This document shows, piece by piece, positions 36,086 through 46,343 of a stretch of 64,000 nt of DNA. The notes below the pieces were generated by a model. The model saw only the letters and a program-made list of their open reading frames with translations. It searched no databases and was not told where the DNA came from. The translations under genes were made by a program, and so were the position numbers. Position 1 is the first letter of the stretch, and every line of letters begins with the position of its first letter. The stretch is taken from contig NZ_JALJXJ010000001.1 in the NCBI RefSeq assembly GCF_024170005.1, forward strand, positions 682,001-746,000, read 5' to 3'. This DNA is from Azospirillum lipoferum (lineage in GTDB: Bacteria > Pseudomonadota > Alphaproteobacteria > Azospirillales > Azospirillaceae).

Positions 36086-36116
36086 CAGGGGGGCTCCATC
36101 GATTGGGATACCCTGA

Positions 36117-36147
36117 CGATAAAGGGCCGCGGATTGCTCCGCGGCCC
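36117..36147 (-). terminator. Terminator after hemB
   Basis: On the minus strand, a perfect 10-bp stem GGGCCGCGGA/TCCGCGGCCC with a 4-nt loop is followed by TTTATCGT. It lies 30 bp after the hemB stop. Confidence 0.88.
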
Positions 36148-36176
36148 CGGACGGCTCAAAGATGGTCCCGAACTGC

Positions 36177-37241
<1,065 letters not shown>

Positions 37242-37299
37242 TCAAGCCGCGGCGCCCGATCCAGTTCTTTGGGACCGGGCCGGCTGCCTTGCGCAGCTC

Positions 37300-38223
37300 T
37301 CATGACCCGCCGCTGGCGTTCCCGCTTGCATGTCGGGCAACCTGGTCCCATCGGGCGGCCAGCGGATCGGCAGTGGCGAGGTCGCTGCCGACGGGCCGGA
37401 AGCCGGTGTCCTGGGCCTGAAGCGTCCAGCGGTTGCCTTCCTTGCGGTAACCGGACACCAGCCCGCCGGTGAAGGCGGCACCCTCCCAGGACCGCACTTC
37501 GAAGGTTACGGTGGGATGGGCGACGGTGATCAGGTTGTAGGCGTTCGCCTCATTCCGCAAGCGGGTGGATGTGGCGGTGGAGGCCTGGGCAACCAGGATG
37601 GAGCGGGCAACCTGGGTGTGGAAGCTCATGATGTCGCCGGAATAGGCCTTGTGCAGATGGCCGGCAAGCAGCAGATCGACACCGCAGCTTTCCAGTGCCG
37701 GCAGGGCCAGCTTGTGGCGGCCGACCAGCTGGGTCTTCGGCAGGTCGGGCGGCGGCAGGAAGGGGTGGTGGGTGAACAGCACCTTGAACATGGTGTCCGG
37801 CATACCGCAGAAGACCTCGCGTACCCGGGCGATCTGCCTCTTGTTCATCCGGCCTTCGGAAAAATCCACGATGACCGGGCGGGCGGTGTTGATGCCAAGC
37901 ACCGCGATCTCGTCGTCGATGTGCAGCGGGCTGAAATCGCTGCTGATATAGCGCCGGTAATGGCCGAACGGGTCGGTGAAGCGCTTGAACACGTTGTAAA
38001 CCGGAATGTCATGATTTCCCGGTACAGCCATGTAAGGAAAGGGCAATTTCTGAAGGAAGGCCCGCGCTTCCTCGAAGTGTCGTACTTTCGCCCGCTGCAC
38101 GAAGTCGCCGGAGATGACGATCAGGTCGGGAGCCTGTGCTGTCAGGTCAGCCAGCAGACCGTCCACCACGCGCTGGTCGATCCGCCCGAAATGCAGGTCG
38201 GAAATGTGAGCAAGCCGTTTCAC
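37300..38223 (-). CDS. Calcineurin-like metallophosphoesterase
   Basis: This 307-residue di-metal phosphoesterase has all motif blocks: ISDLHFG, SGDFVQRA, VPGNHDIP, FTHHPF and LAGHLHKAY. It is close to the CpdA-like class III phosphodiesterases in layout. It follows the diacylglycerol kinase gene by 19 bp, so the two are an operon. A role in lipid-linked phosphate metabolism is a guess from that pairing; cyclic nucleotide hydrolysis is the alternative. Confidence 0.88.
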   Translation of the reverse strand: MKRLAHISDLHFGRIDQRVVDGLLADLTAQAPDLIVISGDFVQRAKVRHFEEARAFLQKLPFPYMAVPGNHDIPVYNVFKRFTDPFGHYRRYISSDFSPLHIDDEIAVLGINTARPVIVDFSEGRMNKRQIARVREVFCGMPDTMFKVLFTHHPFLPPPDLPKTQLVGRHKLALPALESCGVDLLLAGHLHKAYSGDIMSFHTQVARSILVAQASTATSTRLRNEANAYNLITVAHPTVTFEVRSWEGAAFTGGLVSGYRKEGNRWTLQAQDTGFRPVGSDLATADPLAARWDQVARHASGNASGGS

Positions 38224-38242
38224 GCCATCTTCATCCTTTCTC

Positions 38243-39136
38243 TCAGCTAGGGGCCAGAACCTTCAATGCACCGGGGAGAATCCGATAATGCAGTGGGGCA
38301 TGCAGCTTCCGGATCTCGCCATCGTTGACCATCTTCAGGTGGTGCCTTCGGCTGTGGACCGTCAGGCTGGTCACCGCATAGGTCTCCAGCCCCTCGTCCT
38401 GCTTCCAGGAACCGGCAACCAGCCGTCCCATCAACCGCAGCATCGCCAAGGCGTTCCGTTCGCGGGCCACATACACGCCGAGTTTTCCGGCATCGAGCGC
38501 CTCTCGTGTCAGGACGAGACCAAATCCGTCGTCATAAACATTGTTGGAGACCACCAGGATCGGCGTGCGCATCCGCCGCGGACCCTCGCCCCAGTCCAGC
38601 CGCACATCCAGCATGGGCAGCCGGTACAGCGTCTTGGCCAGGGCGATGGCGGCACCAGGCCATTTCAGCAACCGGTGCTGCTTGCGCTGGCGTTCGCGTT
38701 CCTGGACGACCTGCGGATAGAAGCCGAGGACGGAGCTGTTGGTGTAGGGCTCCCCATTCACCTCAGCGATATCGATCGCTCGGACCCGCCCGGCGGCCAG
38801 CGCTTCCGCCGCTTCCTCAAGCTCAAGCGGAATATGAAGATCACGGGCCAGTAGGTTGAGAGTACCGAGAGGAATCACGCCAAGCGTCTTGGACTTCGGC
38901 AGCGCCAGCTTCACCGCGCTATGCAGCGTGCCGTCGCCACCGCCGACCACCACCGTCTCCGCATCGGAGTCCAGCACGCGCTGGATCGTATCGGTGCATT
39001 GCGCGCCGTCGACAGTGTGCAGGTCCACGGTGGCGCCATGCCGCTCGAACGCCGCACGGATGGCCGCCTCCGCGCGGCCGATGGGGCGGTCGACCAGCGA
39101 GCCAGCTTGGCGGTTCAGGATGATTCCGACCTTCAT
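38243..39136 (-). CDS. Diacylglycerol/lipid kinase family protein
   Basis: This 297-residue protein belongs to the DAGK catalytic family shared by DgkB, YegS and sphingosine kinases. It has N-terminal ILNRQAGS, the nucleotide loop VVGGGDGTLHSAV, and the LGVIPLGTLNLLARDL motif. It phosphorylates a lipid or lipid-like hydroxyl with ATP; the substrate is not known. The ATG at 39136 fits the family N-terminus (MKVGIILN), although the ribosome site is weak. It is the first gene of an operon with the metallophosphoesterase. Confidence 0.88.
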   Translation of the reverse strand: MKVGIILNRQAGSLVDRPIGRAEAAIRAAFERHGATVDLHTVDGAQCTDTIQRVLDSDAETVVVGGGDGTLHSAVKLALPKSKTLGVIPLGTLNLLARDLHIPLELEEAAEALAAGRVRAIDIAEVNGEPYTNSSVLGFYPQVVQERERQRKQHRLLKWPGAAIALAKTLYRLPMLDVRLDWGEGPRRMRTPILVVSNNVYDDGFGLVLTREALDAGKLGVYVARERNALAMLRLMGRLVAGSWKQDEGLETYAVTSLTVHSRRHHLKMVNDGEIRKLHAPLHYRILPGALKVLAPS

Positions 39137-39305
39137 GGGCAACCCGGCAGGATGTGGAGCGGCATCGGCATCTGACTTTTCCTGAGCAGTCGAATTGGGG
39201 TTCGCCTTCAGATGAGAGCGTGAGCGCAACGGTCCAAGAGGGGGGATGTTCCTGGTTGGCTTGCGCGGACCGTGAGGGATGAACATCCGGATCCGTATGG
39301 TTGAT

Positions 39306-39333
39306 TTGACAGTGCCGCAGGGTCCCGTATCAT
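39306..39333 (+). promoter_or_regulatory. Sigma-70-type promoter for the hydrolase gene
   Basis: TTGACA (39306-39311), a 16-bp spacer and TATCAT (39328-39333) lie about 100 bp ahead of the start codon at 39432. An inverted repeat GGATGTTC/GAACATCC (39244-39251, 39281-39288) just upstream could be an activator site. Confidence 0.6.
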
Positions 39334-39431
39334 CGCTGGCGGTTGCTCCTGTCTCCCTGACGCACAGCGGGGCTGGCGAGGACAGCCCGCCACCGCCCGA
39401 TTCGCAACGATAATTGAGAAAACACAAGACG

Positions 39432-40493
39432 ATGAGCGACGCTGCTGAGATTCTGTTCGAACGTCGGGGCGCCATCGGCCTCGTCACGCTCAACCGGCCC
39501 AAGGCGCTGAACGCGCTTACACTGGGGATGATCAGGCTGTTCGATCCGCAGCTGCGGGCCTGGAACGCCGATCCGGAGGTCAAGGCGGTCGTGATTCGGG
39601 GTGCCGGCGAAAAGGCCTTCTGTGCCGGCGGTGACGTTGTCAGCCTGTATGAGGCCGGCAAGGCCGCGAAGGAGGGGCATGGCGACACGGGACCGGTCCG
39701 CGCCTTCTTCAGCGAGGAATATGTGTTGAACCGGATGATCAAGCGCCTGTCGAAGCCCTACATTGCGCTGATCGACGGCATTTCCATGGGCGGCGGTGTC
39801 GGCCTGTCGGTGCACGGCACCCATCGCGTCGTCACGGAGCGCACGCTGTTCGCCATGCCGGAGACTGGCATCGGCCTCTATCCCGATGTCGGCGGTACCT
39901 ATTTCCTGCCGCGTCTGCCAGGTCAGGTCGGTATCTGGCTGGGCCTGACCGGTGATCGGTTGAAGGCTGCCGACCTGCTGGCCATCGGTGCAGCCGACGT
40001 CTTCGTGCCGAGCGCGAAGATTGATGCGCTCATCGACGATCTGGCCGCAGGCATCCCGGCGGACGAGGCGGTCGCAGTCCATCGCGGCAAGGCGGGGGAG
40101 GCGGCTGTAACCGCGACTCGCGCGGCGGTCGACCGCTGCTATGCCTTCGACAGCGTCGAGTCCATCGTCAAGGCTCTGGAGGCCGAGGGGACCGAATGGG
40201 CGGCCGGCCAGCTTGCCACCCTGCGCCGGGTGTCGCCGACCAGCCTCAAGGTGACGCTGGCTGCCCTCCGCCGCGGGGCCAAGCTGGATTTCGAAGGCTG
40301 CATGGTGCAGGAACTGCGCCTCAGCCTCGCCTGCTTGGCCGGCGACGATTTCTACGAGGGTATCCGTGCCGTCCTGGTCGACAAGGACAAGAACCCGAGA
40401 TGGAAGCCGGCGGAACTGGCTGACGTCGGCCCGTCCGACGTCGAGCGGCACTTCGCCGAACCGGCCGACGGCGATCTTGTGTTCCGGGACTGA
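39432..40493 (+). CDS. 3-hydroxyisobutyryl-CoA hydrolase (crotonase family)
   Basis: This 353-residue crotonase-fold enzyme fits the HIBCH subgroup: TLNRPKALNALT, the FCAGGDVVSLYEAG oxyanion loop, and GISMGGGVGLSVHG. It also has the hydrolase-type PETGIGLYPDVGGTYFLPRLPG segment and the extra C-terminal helical part. It releases 3-hydroxyisobutyrate from its CoA ester in valine breakdown. The ATG at 39432 is preferred over an upstream in-frame TTG at 39414. It is flanked by its own promoter and terminator. Enoyl-CoA hydratase activity is the alternative reading. Confidence 0.87.
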   Translation: MSDAAEILFERRGAIGLVTLNRPKALNALTLGMIRLFDPQLRAWNADPEVKAVVIRGAGEKAFCAGGDVVSLYEAGKAAKEGHGDTGPVRAFFSEEYVLNRMIKRLSKPYIALIDGISMGGGVGLSVHGTHRVVTERTLFAMPETGIGLYPDVGGTYFLPRLPGQVGIWLGLTGDRLKAADLLAIGAADVFVPSAKIDALIDDLAAGIPADEAVAVHRGKAGEAAVTATRAAVDRCYAFDSVESIVKALEAEGTEWAAGQLATLRRVSPTSLKVTLAALRRGAKLDFEGCMVQELRLSLACLAGDDFYEGIRAVLVDKDKNPRWKPAELADVGPSDVERHFAEPADGDLVFRD

Positions 40494-40510
40494 GAACATT
40501 GCCATCCGCA

Positions 40511-40540
40511 AGGGCATGGTCGCGTGGCCATGCCTTTTTG
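40511..40540 (+). terminator. Terminator after the hydrolase gene
   Basis: GGCATGG/CCATGCC, a 7-bp stem with an 8-nt loop, followed by TTTTT. Confidence 0.85.
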
Positions 40541-40645
40541 CTTATGACGGGGTAACGCCCGGCAGAAGAGCTTTCCCTTGGGGCACTCGGCGAAAGGGAC
40601 CTGTACAGACGGGTTGTGCCAGACTTTTTCTGGAATTATTAGGAT

Positions 40646-40671
40646 GATTGCCGACGAATGATCGGCTAATC
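40646..40671. promoter_or_regulatory. Inverted repeat in the LdtR-like promoter region
   Basis: GATTGCCGA (40646-40654) pairs with TCGGC-t-AATC (40662-40671). It lies just downstream of a possible TATTAG -10 (40637-40642) and 65 bp ahead of the MarR-type gene. Position suits autoregulation; this is inferred. Confidence 0.4.
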
Positions 40672-40736
40672 TCGCTTTAAGGTCCCGGTATCGTCCTTGC
40701 GCGGGGAACGGCCGGTTAGAGCCAAAGGAGACCGCG

Positions 40737-41210
40737 GTGCGCAAACCCTATTACGAGAGCATTCTGTTGATCGAGCGGCTTCACCGCCACTTTCTTGAAG
40801 TGCTCAAGACTGAGTTGGACCGGCTTGGCATCCAGGACATCAATAACGTCCAGAGCCTGATCCTGTACAACATCGGCGAAGACGAGATGACGGTCGGTGA
40901 ACTGACCGCGCGCGGTTACTATCTGGGCTCCAACGTCTCCTATAACGTCAAGAAGATGGTCGAGAACGGCTATCTCGGTCAGGAACGCTCTCCGCACGAC
41001 CGCCGCTCGGTCCGTGTCCGCCTGTCGGAGAAGGGGCTGGATCTGCGCGAGAAGATCAGCGTCATGTTCGAACGTCATCTGACCGCCTTGGAAAAGGCCG
41101 GTTTCAGCGACGAGGAACTGACCAAGGCAAACGAGACTCTGCGCAAGCTGGAACGCTTCTGGTCGGCATCGCTCGACTACAGCGGCTTTCCGATGACCTC
41201 CGCGGCCTGA
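40737..41210 (+). CDS. MarR-family regulator, LdtR-like
   Basis: This 157-residue winged-helix protein begins RKPYYESILLIERLHRHFLEVLK and has the recognition segment ELTARGYYLGSNVSYNVKKMVENGYL and the wing SPHDRRSVRVRL. These stretches match the LdtR type of alphaproteobacteria, which controls an L,D-transpeptidase and stress tolerance. The GTG start follows AAAGGAGACCGCG perfectly. No transpeptidase gene is adjacent. An inverted repeat upstream may be its own operator. Confidence 0.85.
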   Translation: MRKPYYESILLIERLHRHFLEVLKTELDRLGIQDINNVQSLILYNIGEDEMTVGELTARGYYLGSNVSYNVKKMVENGYLGQERSPHDRRSVRVRLSEKGLDLREKISVMFERHLTALEKAGFSDEELTKANETLRKLERFWSASLDYSGFPMTSAA

Positions 41211-41335
41211 TCGGCCGATTTTGCGACGGCCCCCGCGGTTCCGGCTCCCGCGGGCGGCATCGGGTTCAAGCTTCCCAATTTCGGTCCCATTTCAGGCGGG
41301 CTGATAGTCCCGGCGTCAAGGGTGGGTAGGGAAGC

Positions 41336-41398
41336 ATGACCGAAAAACGAGCCGGCACCCTCATCATCAATTCCTCAGCCTTATTGCGCCTGGCCTGA
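41336..41398 (+). CDS. Possible 20-residue upstream open frame
   Basis: A short frame with ATG behind GTAGGGAAGC reads MTEKRAGTLIINSSALLRLA and stops 87 bp before the antiporter start. It could be a leader peptide of the antiporter transcript or chance. The rest of the 275-bp gap shows only a GC-rich CCCGCGG/CCGCGGG symmetry near 41238-41260. Confidence 0.2.
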   Translation: MTEKRAGTLIINSSALLRLA

Positions 41399-41485
41399 AC
41401 CCATCAGCGTCTTCGCGTGTTGTCGTGGATTGGCCTTCGCGCGGTGGCATCGCCGTGCCGAAGCGATCCCGGCAATGGGCTGCGC

Positions 41486-42766
41486 ATGTCTTATACCGTC
41501 ATGATGGTGGGGGTGGGGTTCCTGATCCTGTTGGTGGCTTGGCTGCCGATGGTGCTGAAGGAGTTGCCGCTTTCCCTGCCGATCATCTGCGTCGGCCTGG
41601 GCTTTGCGGTATTCGGGGCGCTGGAACTGGAAAACCCTGAACCGCTGGCTTTCCCGGAAGCGACGGAACGGCTGACTGAACTGATCGTCATCATCTCCCT
41701 GATGGGGGCGGGCCTGAAGCTGGACCGCCGCATCGGCTGGCGGCGCTGGATCATCACATGGCGTCTGCTGGGCATCACCATGCCGCTGTCGATCCTGATG
41801 ATCGCGCTGATCGGCTGGTACTGGCTTGATTTTCCTTTGCCGGCTTCGATCCTGCTGGGGGCGGCGCTGGCGCCGACCGATCCGGTCCTTGCCTCCGACA
41901 TCCAGGTCGGCCCGCCGCAATCAGGGGAGGAGGACGAGATCCGTTTCAGCCTGACTTCCGAAGCCGGGCTGAATGATGGGCTGGCCTTCCCCTTCGTCCA
42001 TCTCGCCATCGGTGTTGCGCTGTTGAACGGCAACCCGCCCTGGGATCTGCTGGAACATTGGGTTCTGCTGGACGTGGTGTGGAAGCTGGCCGCCGGAGTC
42101 GGGGTGGGCTGGCTGGTGGGCCGGCTTCTCGGCTATGTCACCTTCCGGGTGCCGAACCGGGCCAACCTGTCGCGAACCGGTGACGGCTTCGTGTCGCTCG
42201 GCATCACGATGGTCGCCTATGGCCTGACGGAACTTGCCAGTGGCTATGGATTCGTCGCCGTCTTCGTTGCCGCACTGGCCCTGCGCGATGCGGAACGCAA
42301 CAGCGAGTACCACGAGCGCCTGCACGACTTCGTCGAACAGACCGAGCGGCTGATGATGATGGTGATGCTGGTGTTGTTTGGCGGGACCCTGGCGCATGGG
42401 CTGATCGACGCGCTGTCCTGGAGCGCGGTGGGGGCCGCGGCGGCCATCCTGCTTCTGGTGCGGCCGGTTGCCGGGGTGATTGGGCTGACAGGTGTGGCGA
42501 TGCCGTTGGGCGAGAAGCTGGCCATCGGCTTTTTCGGCATCCGCGGCATGGGCAGCATCTATTACATCGCCTACGCGCTGAACGCGGCGGAGTTCGACGT
42601 GCCGAATGCGCTGTGGGCGGTCGCCGGCTTGATCGTGCTGCTCTCGATTCTCGTTCACGGCACCACGGTGACGCCGATCATGCGGCGGATCGATCGGCGC
42701 CGGCAGGTCGTGGACCCGTTGCCGGATGCCTCCATACACCGCCGAATGGAAAAAGCCGATGTCTAG
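41486..42766 (+). CDS. CPA1-type Na+(K+)/H+ antiporter
   Basis: This 426-residue membrane protein has about twelve helices and the monovalent cation:proton antiporter-1 fold. The exchanger core shows ALAPTDPVLASDIQVG and SLTSEAGLNDGLAFPFV, and the FFGIRGMGSIYY motif lies near residue 350. It exchanges Na+ or K+ for protons to control pH and salt. The ATG at 41486 is chosen because the helix begins right after it; the ribosome site is weak. It stands alone between the LdtR-like gene and the ABC importer. Confidence 0.9.
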   Translation: MSYTVMMVGVGFLILLVAWLPMVLKELPLSLPIICVGLGFAVFGALELENPEPLAFPEATERLTELIVIISLMGAGLKLDRRIGWRRWIITWRLLGITMPLSILMIALIGWYWLDFPLPASILLGAALAPTDPVLASDIQVGPPQSGEEDEIRFSLTSEAGLNDGLAFPFVHLAIGVALLNGNPPWDLLEHWVLLDVVWKLAAGVGVGWLVGRLLGYVTFRVPNRANLSRTGDGFVSLGITMVAYGLTELASGYGFVAVFVAALALRDAERNSEYHERLHDFVEQTERLMMMVMLVLFGGTLAHGLIDALSWSAVGAAAAILLLVRPVAGVIGLTGVAMPLGEKLAIGFFGIRGMGSIYYIAYALNAAEFDVPNALWAVAGLIVLLSILVHGTTVTPIMRRIDRRRQVVDPLPDASIHRRMEKADV

Positions 42767-42793
42767 GTCGACCCTTGATGAAAATTGTTTGTG

Positions 42794-42885
42794 AAGCTGA
42801 AATTCAGCTTTCCGCACAAGGTGATGCGCCTGCATAGTGGATCGGAAGGGACGGCGTCGACGGCCTGACGGTTTCCAATGAAACC
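42794..42885. promoter_or_regulatory. Palindromes upstream of the ABC importer operon
   Basis: AAGCTGAA-a-TTCAGCTT (42794-42810) is a perfect 17-bp palindrome. GGTTTC-CAAT-GAAACC (42870-42885) follows. Both lie in the 236-bp gap before the solute-binding protein gene and could be operator sites. The first could also help end the antiporter transcript, though no T-run follows. Confidence 0.4.
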
Positions 42886-43002
42886 AATTGAGCAGGCCGA
42901 CACGACCGTCCGGGAGCCGCCGGACGAGCCGATCCGCAAGATCCGATCCGGATGCGCGCCCGCAACATGCGCAACGCAACGCTGAGGGGGAGGAATTCAC
43001 GC

Positions 43003-44232
43003 ATGATCGCACGTCTTTTGGCCGGTGCCGCCCTGGCTGCCTTGACGATTGGTGTTCTGTCCACCGGGCCTGCCGCGGCCCAGCAGGGCAAGCTGTCCGG
43101 CGACATGGTCAAGATCGGTGTGCTGAATGACCGCTCGGGCCTCTATGCCGATCTTGGCGGCGAGGGGTCGGTCATTGCCGCCCGCATGGCGGCCGAGGAG
43201 TTCGGCAACAAGATCCTGGGCAAGCCCATCGAGATCATTTCCGCCGACCACCAGAACAAACCCGACATCGGCGCCAATCTCGCCCGCCAGTGGATCGACC
43301 AGGATGGCGTCGACGTGATCGTTGACGTGCCGAATTCGGGCGTCGCGCTTGCCGTGCAGGAGGTGACGAAGGAGAAGAAGAAGATCTTCCTGATGGAAGG
43401 TCCGGCCACCTCCCGCCTGACCGGCGACGCCTGCTCCCCCACCGGCTTCCACTGGCCCTACGACACCCATGCGCTGGCGGTCGGCACCGGTCAGGCAATG
43501 GTGAAGGAAGGCGGCGACAGCTGGTTCTTCATCACCGCCGACTATGCCTTTGGCCACCAGTTGGAGGCCGACACCTCGGTCGAGGTGAAGAAGGCCGGCG
43601 GCAAGGTCGTCGGTTCGGTGAAGGCGCCGCTGAACACCGCCGACTTCTCCTCCTTCCTGCTGCAGGCCCAGGCGTCGGGCGCCAAGATCGTCGGCCTCGC
43701 CAATGCGGGCGGCGATACCATCACCTCGATCAAGCAGGCCTCCGAATTCGGCCTGACGCAGAGCGGGCAGCAGAAGCTCGCCGGCCTGCTGATCTTCCTG
43801 TCGGACGTGCATGCGCTGGGTCTTCAAGTTGCCCAGGATCTGGTGCTGACCACCGGATTCTACTGGGACCGCGATGACGAATCGCGAGCCTGGTCCAAGA
43901 AGTTCTTCGACCGCTACGGCAAGATGCCGACCATGGTGCAGGCCGGCAGTTATTCCGCTGTCCGTCATTATCTGAAAGCGATCGAGGCCGCCGGGACCGA
44001 TGACGGGCCGACCGTCGCCGCCAAGATGAAGGAGATGCCGGTCAACGACATGTTCGCCAAGAACGGCACGATTCTGCCCAACGGCCGCATGGTCCACGAC
44101 ATGTATCTGGCCCGCGTGAAGAAGCCGTCGGAGTCCAAGGGGGCCTGGGACTATTACCAGATCCTGCGCACCATTCCCGGCAAGGAAGCCTTTGCCAGCT
44201 TCGAGGAAAGCGGCTGCAAGCTGCCGAAGTGA
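43003..44232 (+). CDS. ABC transporter solute-binding protein (branched-chain amino acid type)
   Basis: This 409-residue periplasmic binding protein has a signal peptide ending near GPAAAQQG and the peripla_BP_6 fold: KIGVLNDRSGLYADLGG, VDVPNSGVALAVQEV and the SDVHALGLQ region. Members of this subgroup bind amino acids, amides, urea or aromatic acids, and the ligand cannot be read from sequence. GAGGGGGAGGAATTC precedes the ATG. It heads an operon with two LivH/LivM-type permeases. Confidence 0.92.
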   Translation: MIARLLAGAALAALTIGVLSTGPAAAQQGKLSGDMVKIGVLNDRSGLYADLGGEGSVIAARMAAEEFGNKILGKPIEIISADHQNKPDIGANLARQWIDQDGVDVIVDVPNSGVALAVQEVTKEKKKIFLMEGPATSRLTGDACSPTGFHWPYDTHALAVGTGQAMVKEGGDSWFFITADYAFGHQLEADTSVEVKKAGGKVVGSVKAPLNTADFSSFLLQAQASGAKIVGLANAGGDTITSIKQASEFGLTQSGQQKLAGLLIFLSDVHALGLQVAQDLVLTTGFYWDRDDESRAWSKKFFDRYGKMPTMVQAGSYSAVRHYLKAIEAAGTDDGPTVAAKMKEMPVNDMFAKNGTILPNGRMVHDMYLARVKKPSESKGAWDYYQILRTIPGKEAFASFEESGCKLPK

Positions 44233-44336
44233 TGAACCGGCGGCACGAGCCGTGACGTGACGGAGCGGCATTCCCGGACGTAGCGATTCCTTGAACGGGC
44301 GCTACGGCCGGGATGCCGTCGTGGAGAGCGACGCTC

Positions 44337-45227
44337 ATGATGGGAACGATTTTCGGCATTCCACCCCAGGCGCTGTTCGGCCAGCTCCTGCTGGGGTTGA
44401 TCAACGGATCGTTTTACGCGCTGCTTAGTCTTGGGCTGGCGGTGATCTTCGGCATGTTGAACGTCATCAACTTCGCCCATGGCGCGCTTTACATGATGGG
44501 AGCCTTCGTCGCCTGGCTGATGCTGACTCAGCTTGGTATCGGTTACTGGTGGGCGTTGCTGCTGTCGCCGCTGATCGTCGGGCTGTTCGGGGTGGTGCTG
44601 GAAAAGACGCTGCTGTCGCGGCTCTACAAGCTGGACCATCTCTATGGCCTGCTGCTGACCTTCGGGCTGGCGCTGATCGTCGAGGGGGCGTTCCGCCACC
44701 AGTATGGCGTCTCCGGCCAGCCCTATCCGATCCCCGATGCGCTGAAGGGCGGGCAGAATCTCGGCTTCATGTTCCTGCCCAATTACCGCGGCTGGGTGGT
44801 GGTGGCCTCTCTGGTCGTCTGCATCAGCACCTGGATCGCGATCGAAAAGACCAAATTGGGTGCGTATCTGCGTGCGGCGACGGAGAACCCGGTTCTGGTG
44901 CAGGCCTTCGGTATCAACGTACCGCGGATGATAACCCTGACCTATGCCTTCGGCGTGGCGCTGGCCGGTCTGGCCGGTGTGCTGGCGGCACCGATCTATC
45001 AGGTATCTCCGCTGATGGGATCGAACCTGATCATCGTGGTGTTTGCGGTGGTAGTGATCGGTGGCATGGGATCGATTCTGGGCGCCGTGCTGACCGGCTA
45101 TGGGCTTGGCCTGCTGGAAGGGCTGACCAAGGTGTTTTACCCCGAGGCCTCCAATATCGTGGTGTTCGTCATCATGGTGGTGGTGCTGATGATCAAGCCC
45201 GCCGGTCTGTTTGGACGTGAGAGGTAA
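44337..45227 (+). CDS. LivH-type ABC permease
   Basis: This 296-residue inner-membrane permease has eight or so helices. Characteristic stretches are QLLLGLINGSFYALLSLGLAVIFGMLNVINFAHGAL (in part, the LivH N-terminal signature), the cytoplasmic EAA-like RAATENPVLVQAFGINV, and VVVIGGMGSILGAVLTGYGLG. The ATG at 44337 follows GTGGAGAGCG; ATG 44340 is also possible. It imports the ligand caught by the preceding binding protein, together with the LivM-type permease that starts 4 bp later. Confidence 0.93.
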   Translation: MMGTIFGIPPQALFGQLLLGLINGSFYALLSLGLAVIFGMLNVINFAHGALYMMGAFVAWLMLTQLGIGYWWALLLSPLIVGLFGVVLEKTLLSRLYKLDHLYGLLLTFGLALIVEGAFRHQYGVSGQPYPIPDALKGGQNLGFMFLPNYRGWVVVASLVVCISTWIAIEKTKLGAYLRAATENPVLVQAFGINVPRMITLTYAFGVALAGLAGVLAAPIYQVSPLMGSNLIIVVFAVVVIGGMGSILGAVLTGYGLGLLEGLTKVFYPEASNIVVFVIMVVVLMIKPAGLFGRER

Positions 45228-45231
45228 GCGC

Positions 45232-46227
45232 ATGAGCCTTCATTCGCAGAGCAGCGGCCGCGCATCGGCAAAGGCCGCCCAAGCATCGGCGACGGGGCCG
45301 ACCGCAACCAGGATCGGCGCGCTGGTGGCGCTGGCCGCCCTGCTGGCGGTGCCCTTCCTGCTCTATCCTGTCTTTCTGATGAAGGTGCTGTGCTTTGCGC
45401 TGTTCGCCTGCGCTTTCAATCTACTGATCGGGTTCGGTGGTCTCCTGAGTTTCGGCCACGCTGCCTTCTTCGGCAGCGCCGCCTATGTCACCGCCCATAC
45501 GGTTAAGGTTTGGGGGCTGCCGCCAGAACTGGGGATCCTGCTGGGCACCGCAGCCTCGGCCCTCCTCGGCATCCTGTTCGGCAGTATCGCCATCCGTCGG
45601 CAGGGCATCTATTTCGCAATGATCACGCTGGCGCTGAGTCAGATGGTGTTCTTCCTCGCTTTGCAATTGCCCTTCACCCATGGTGAGGACGGCATCCAGG
45701 CGGTGCCGCGCGGTGTGTTGTTCGGAGTCTTCGACCTGAACAACCCGCTGGCGATGTACTACACGGTGCTGGGCGTTTTCCTGATCGGCTTCGCCATCAT
45801 CTGGCGGACGGTGCATTCGCCATTCGGACAGGTTTTGAAGGCGATCCGCGAAAATGAGCCGCGCGCCATTTCGCTGGGGTACCGTACCGACCGTTACAAG
45901 CTGCTGGCCTTCGTTCTGTCGGCGTCGCTCGCCGGGCTGGCCGGCGGCACCAAGGCGATCGTCTTCCAACTGGCGACGCTGACCGATGTGACTTGGCAGA
46001 TGTCGGGCGAGGTGGTGCTGATGACGCTGCTGGGCGGCATGGGTACGCTGACCGGGCCGGTGATCGGTGCTGCCCTTGTGGTGACGCTGGAGAATTATCT
46101 GGCGGCGACCAGCTTGCCGGTGCCGGTGGTGATCGGCTGTATCTTCGTCGCCTGTGTTCTTGTTTTCCGCCGCGGCATTGCGGGGGAAATCCAAGCGCGT
46201 CTTGGAAAGAAGAGCCGGGAAAGCTAA
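45232..46227 (+). CDS. LivM-type ABC permease
   Basis: This 331-residue permease has about nine helices, with LLIGFGGLLSFGHAAFFG (LivM signature), AIRRQGIYFAMITLALSQMVF (in part), and KAIRENEPRAISLGYRT for the ATPase contact. GTGAGAGGTAAGCGC precedes the ATG, 4 bp after the LivH-type gene. Usually livG and livF ATPase genes follow directly. Here the operon stops, and 236 bp of AT-richer DNA leads to a phasin gene. The transporter must borrow ATPases encoded elsewhere or be incomplete. Confidence 0.93.
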   Translation: MSLHSQSSGRASAKAAQASATGPTATRIGALVALAALLAVPFLLYPVFLMKVLCFALFACAFNLLIGFGGLLSFGHAAFFGSAAYVTAHTVKVWGLPPELGILLGTAASALLGILFGSIAIRRQGIYFAMITLALSQMVFFLALQLPFTHGEDGIQAVPRGVLFGVFDLNNPLAMYYTVLGVFLIGFAIIWRTVHSPFGQVLKAIRENEPRAISLGYRTDRYKLLAFVLSASLAGLAGGTKAIVFQLATLTDVTWQMSGEVVLMTLLGGMGTLTGPVIGAALVVTLENYLAATSLPVPVVIGCIFVACVLVFRRGIAGEIQARLGKKSRES

Positions 46228-46343
46228 GATACCGGACGATAAAGTGGCAGATATTTTAAGAATTATTTCGTGCAGAAGACAGTATGGTTTCAAAATACCA
46301 CATACCTCGAAAGAAGGGGTGTGGTGCTATTATTTTGCGTCCT

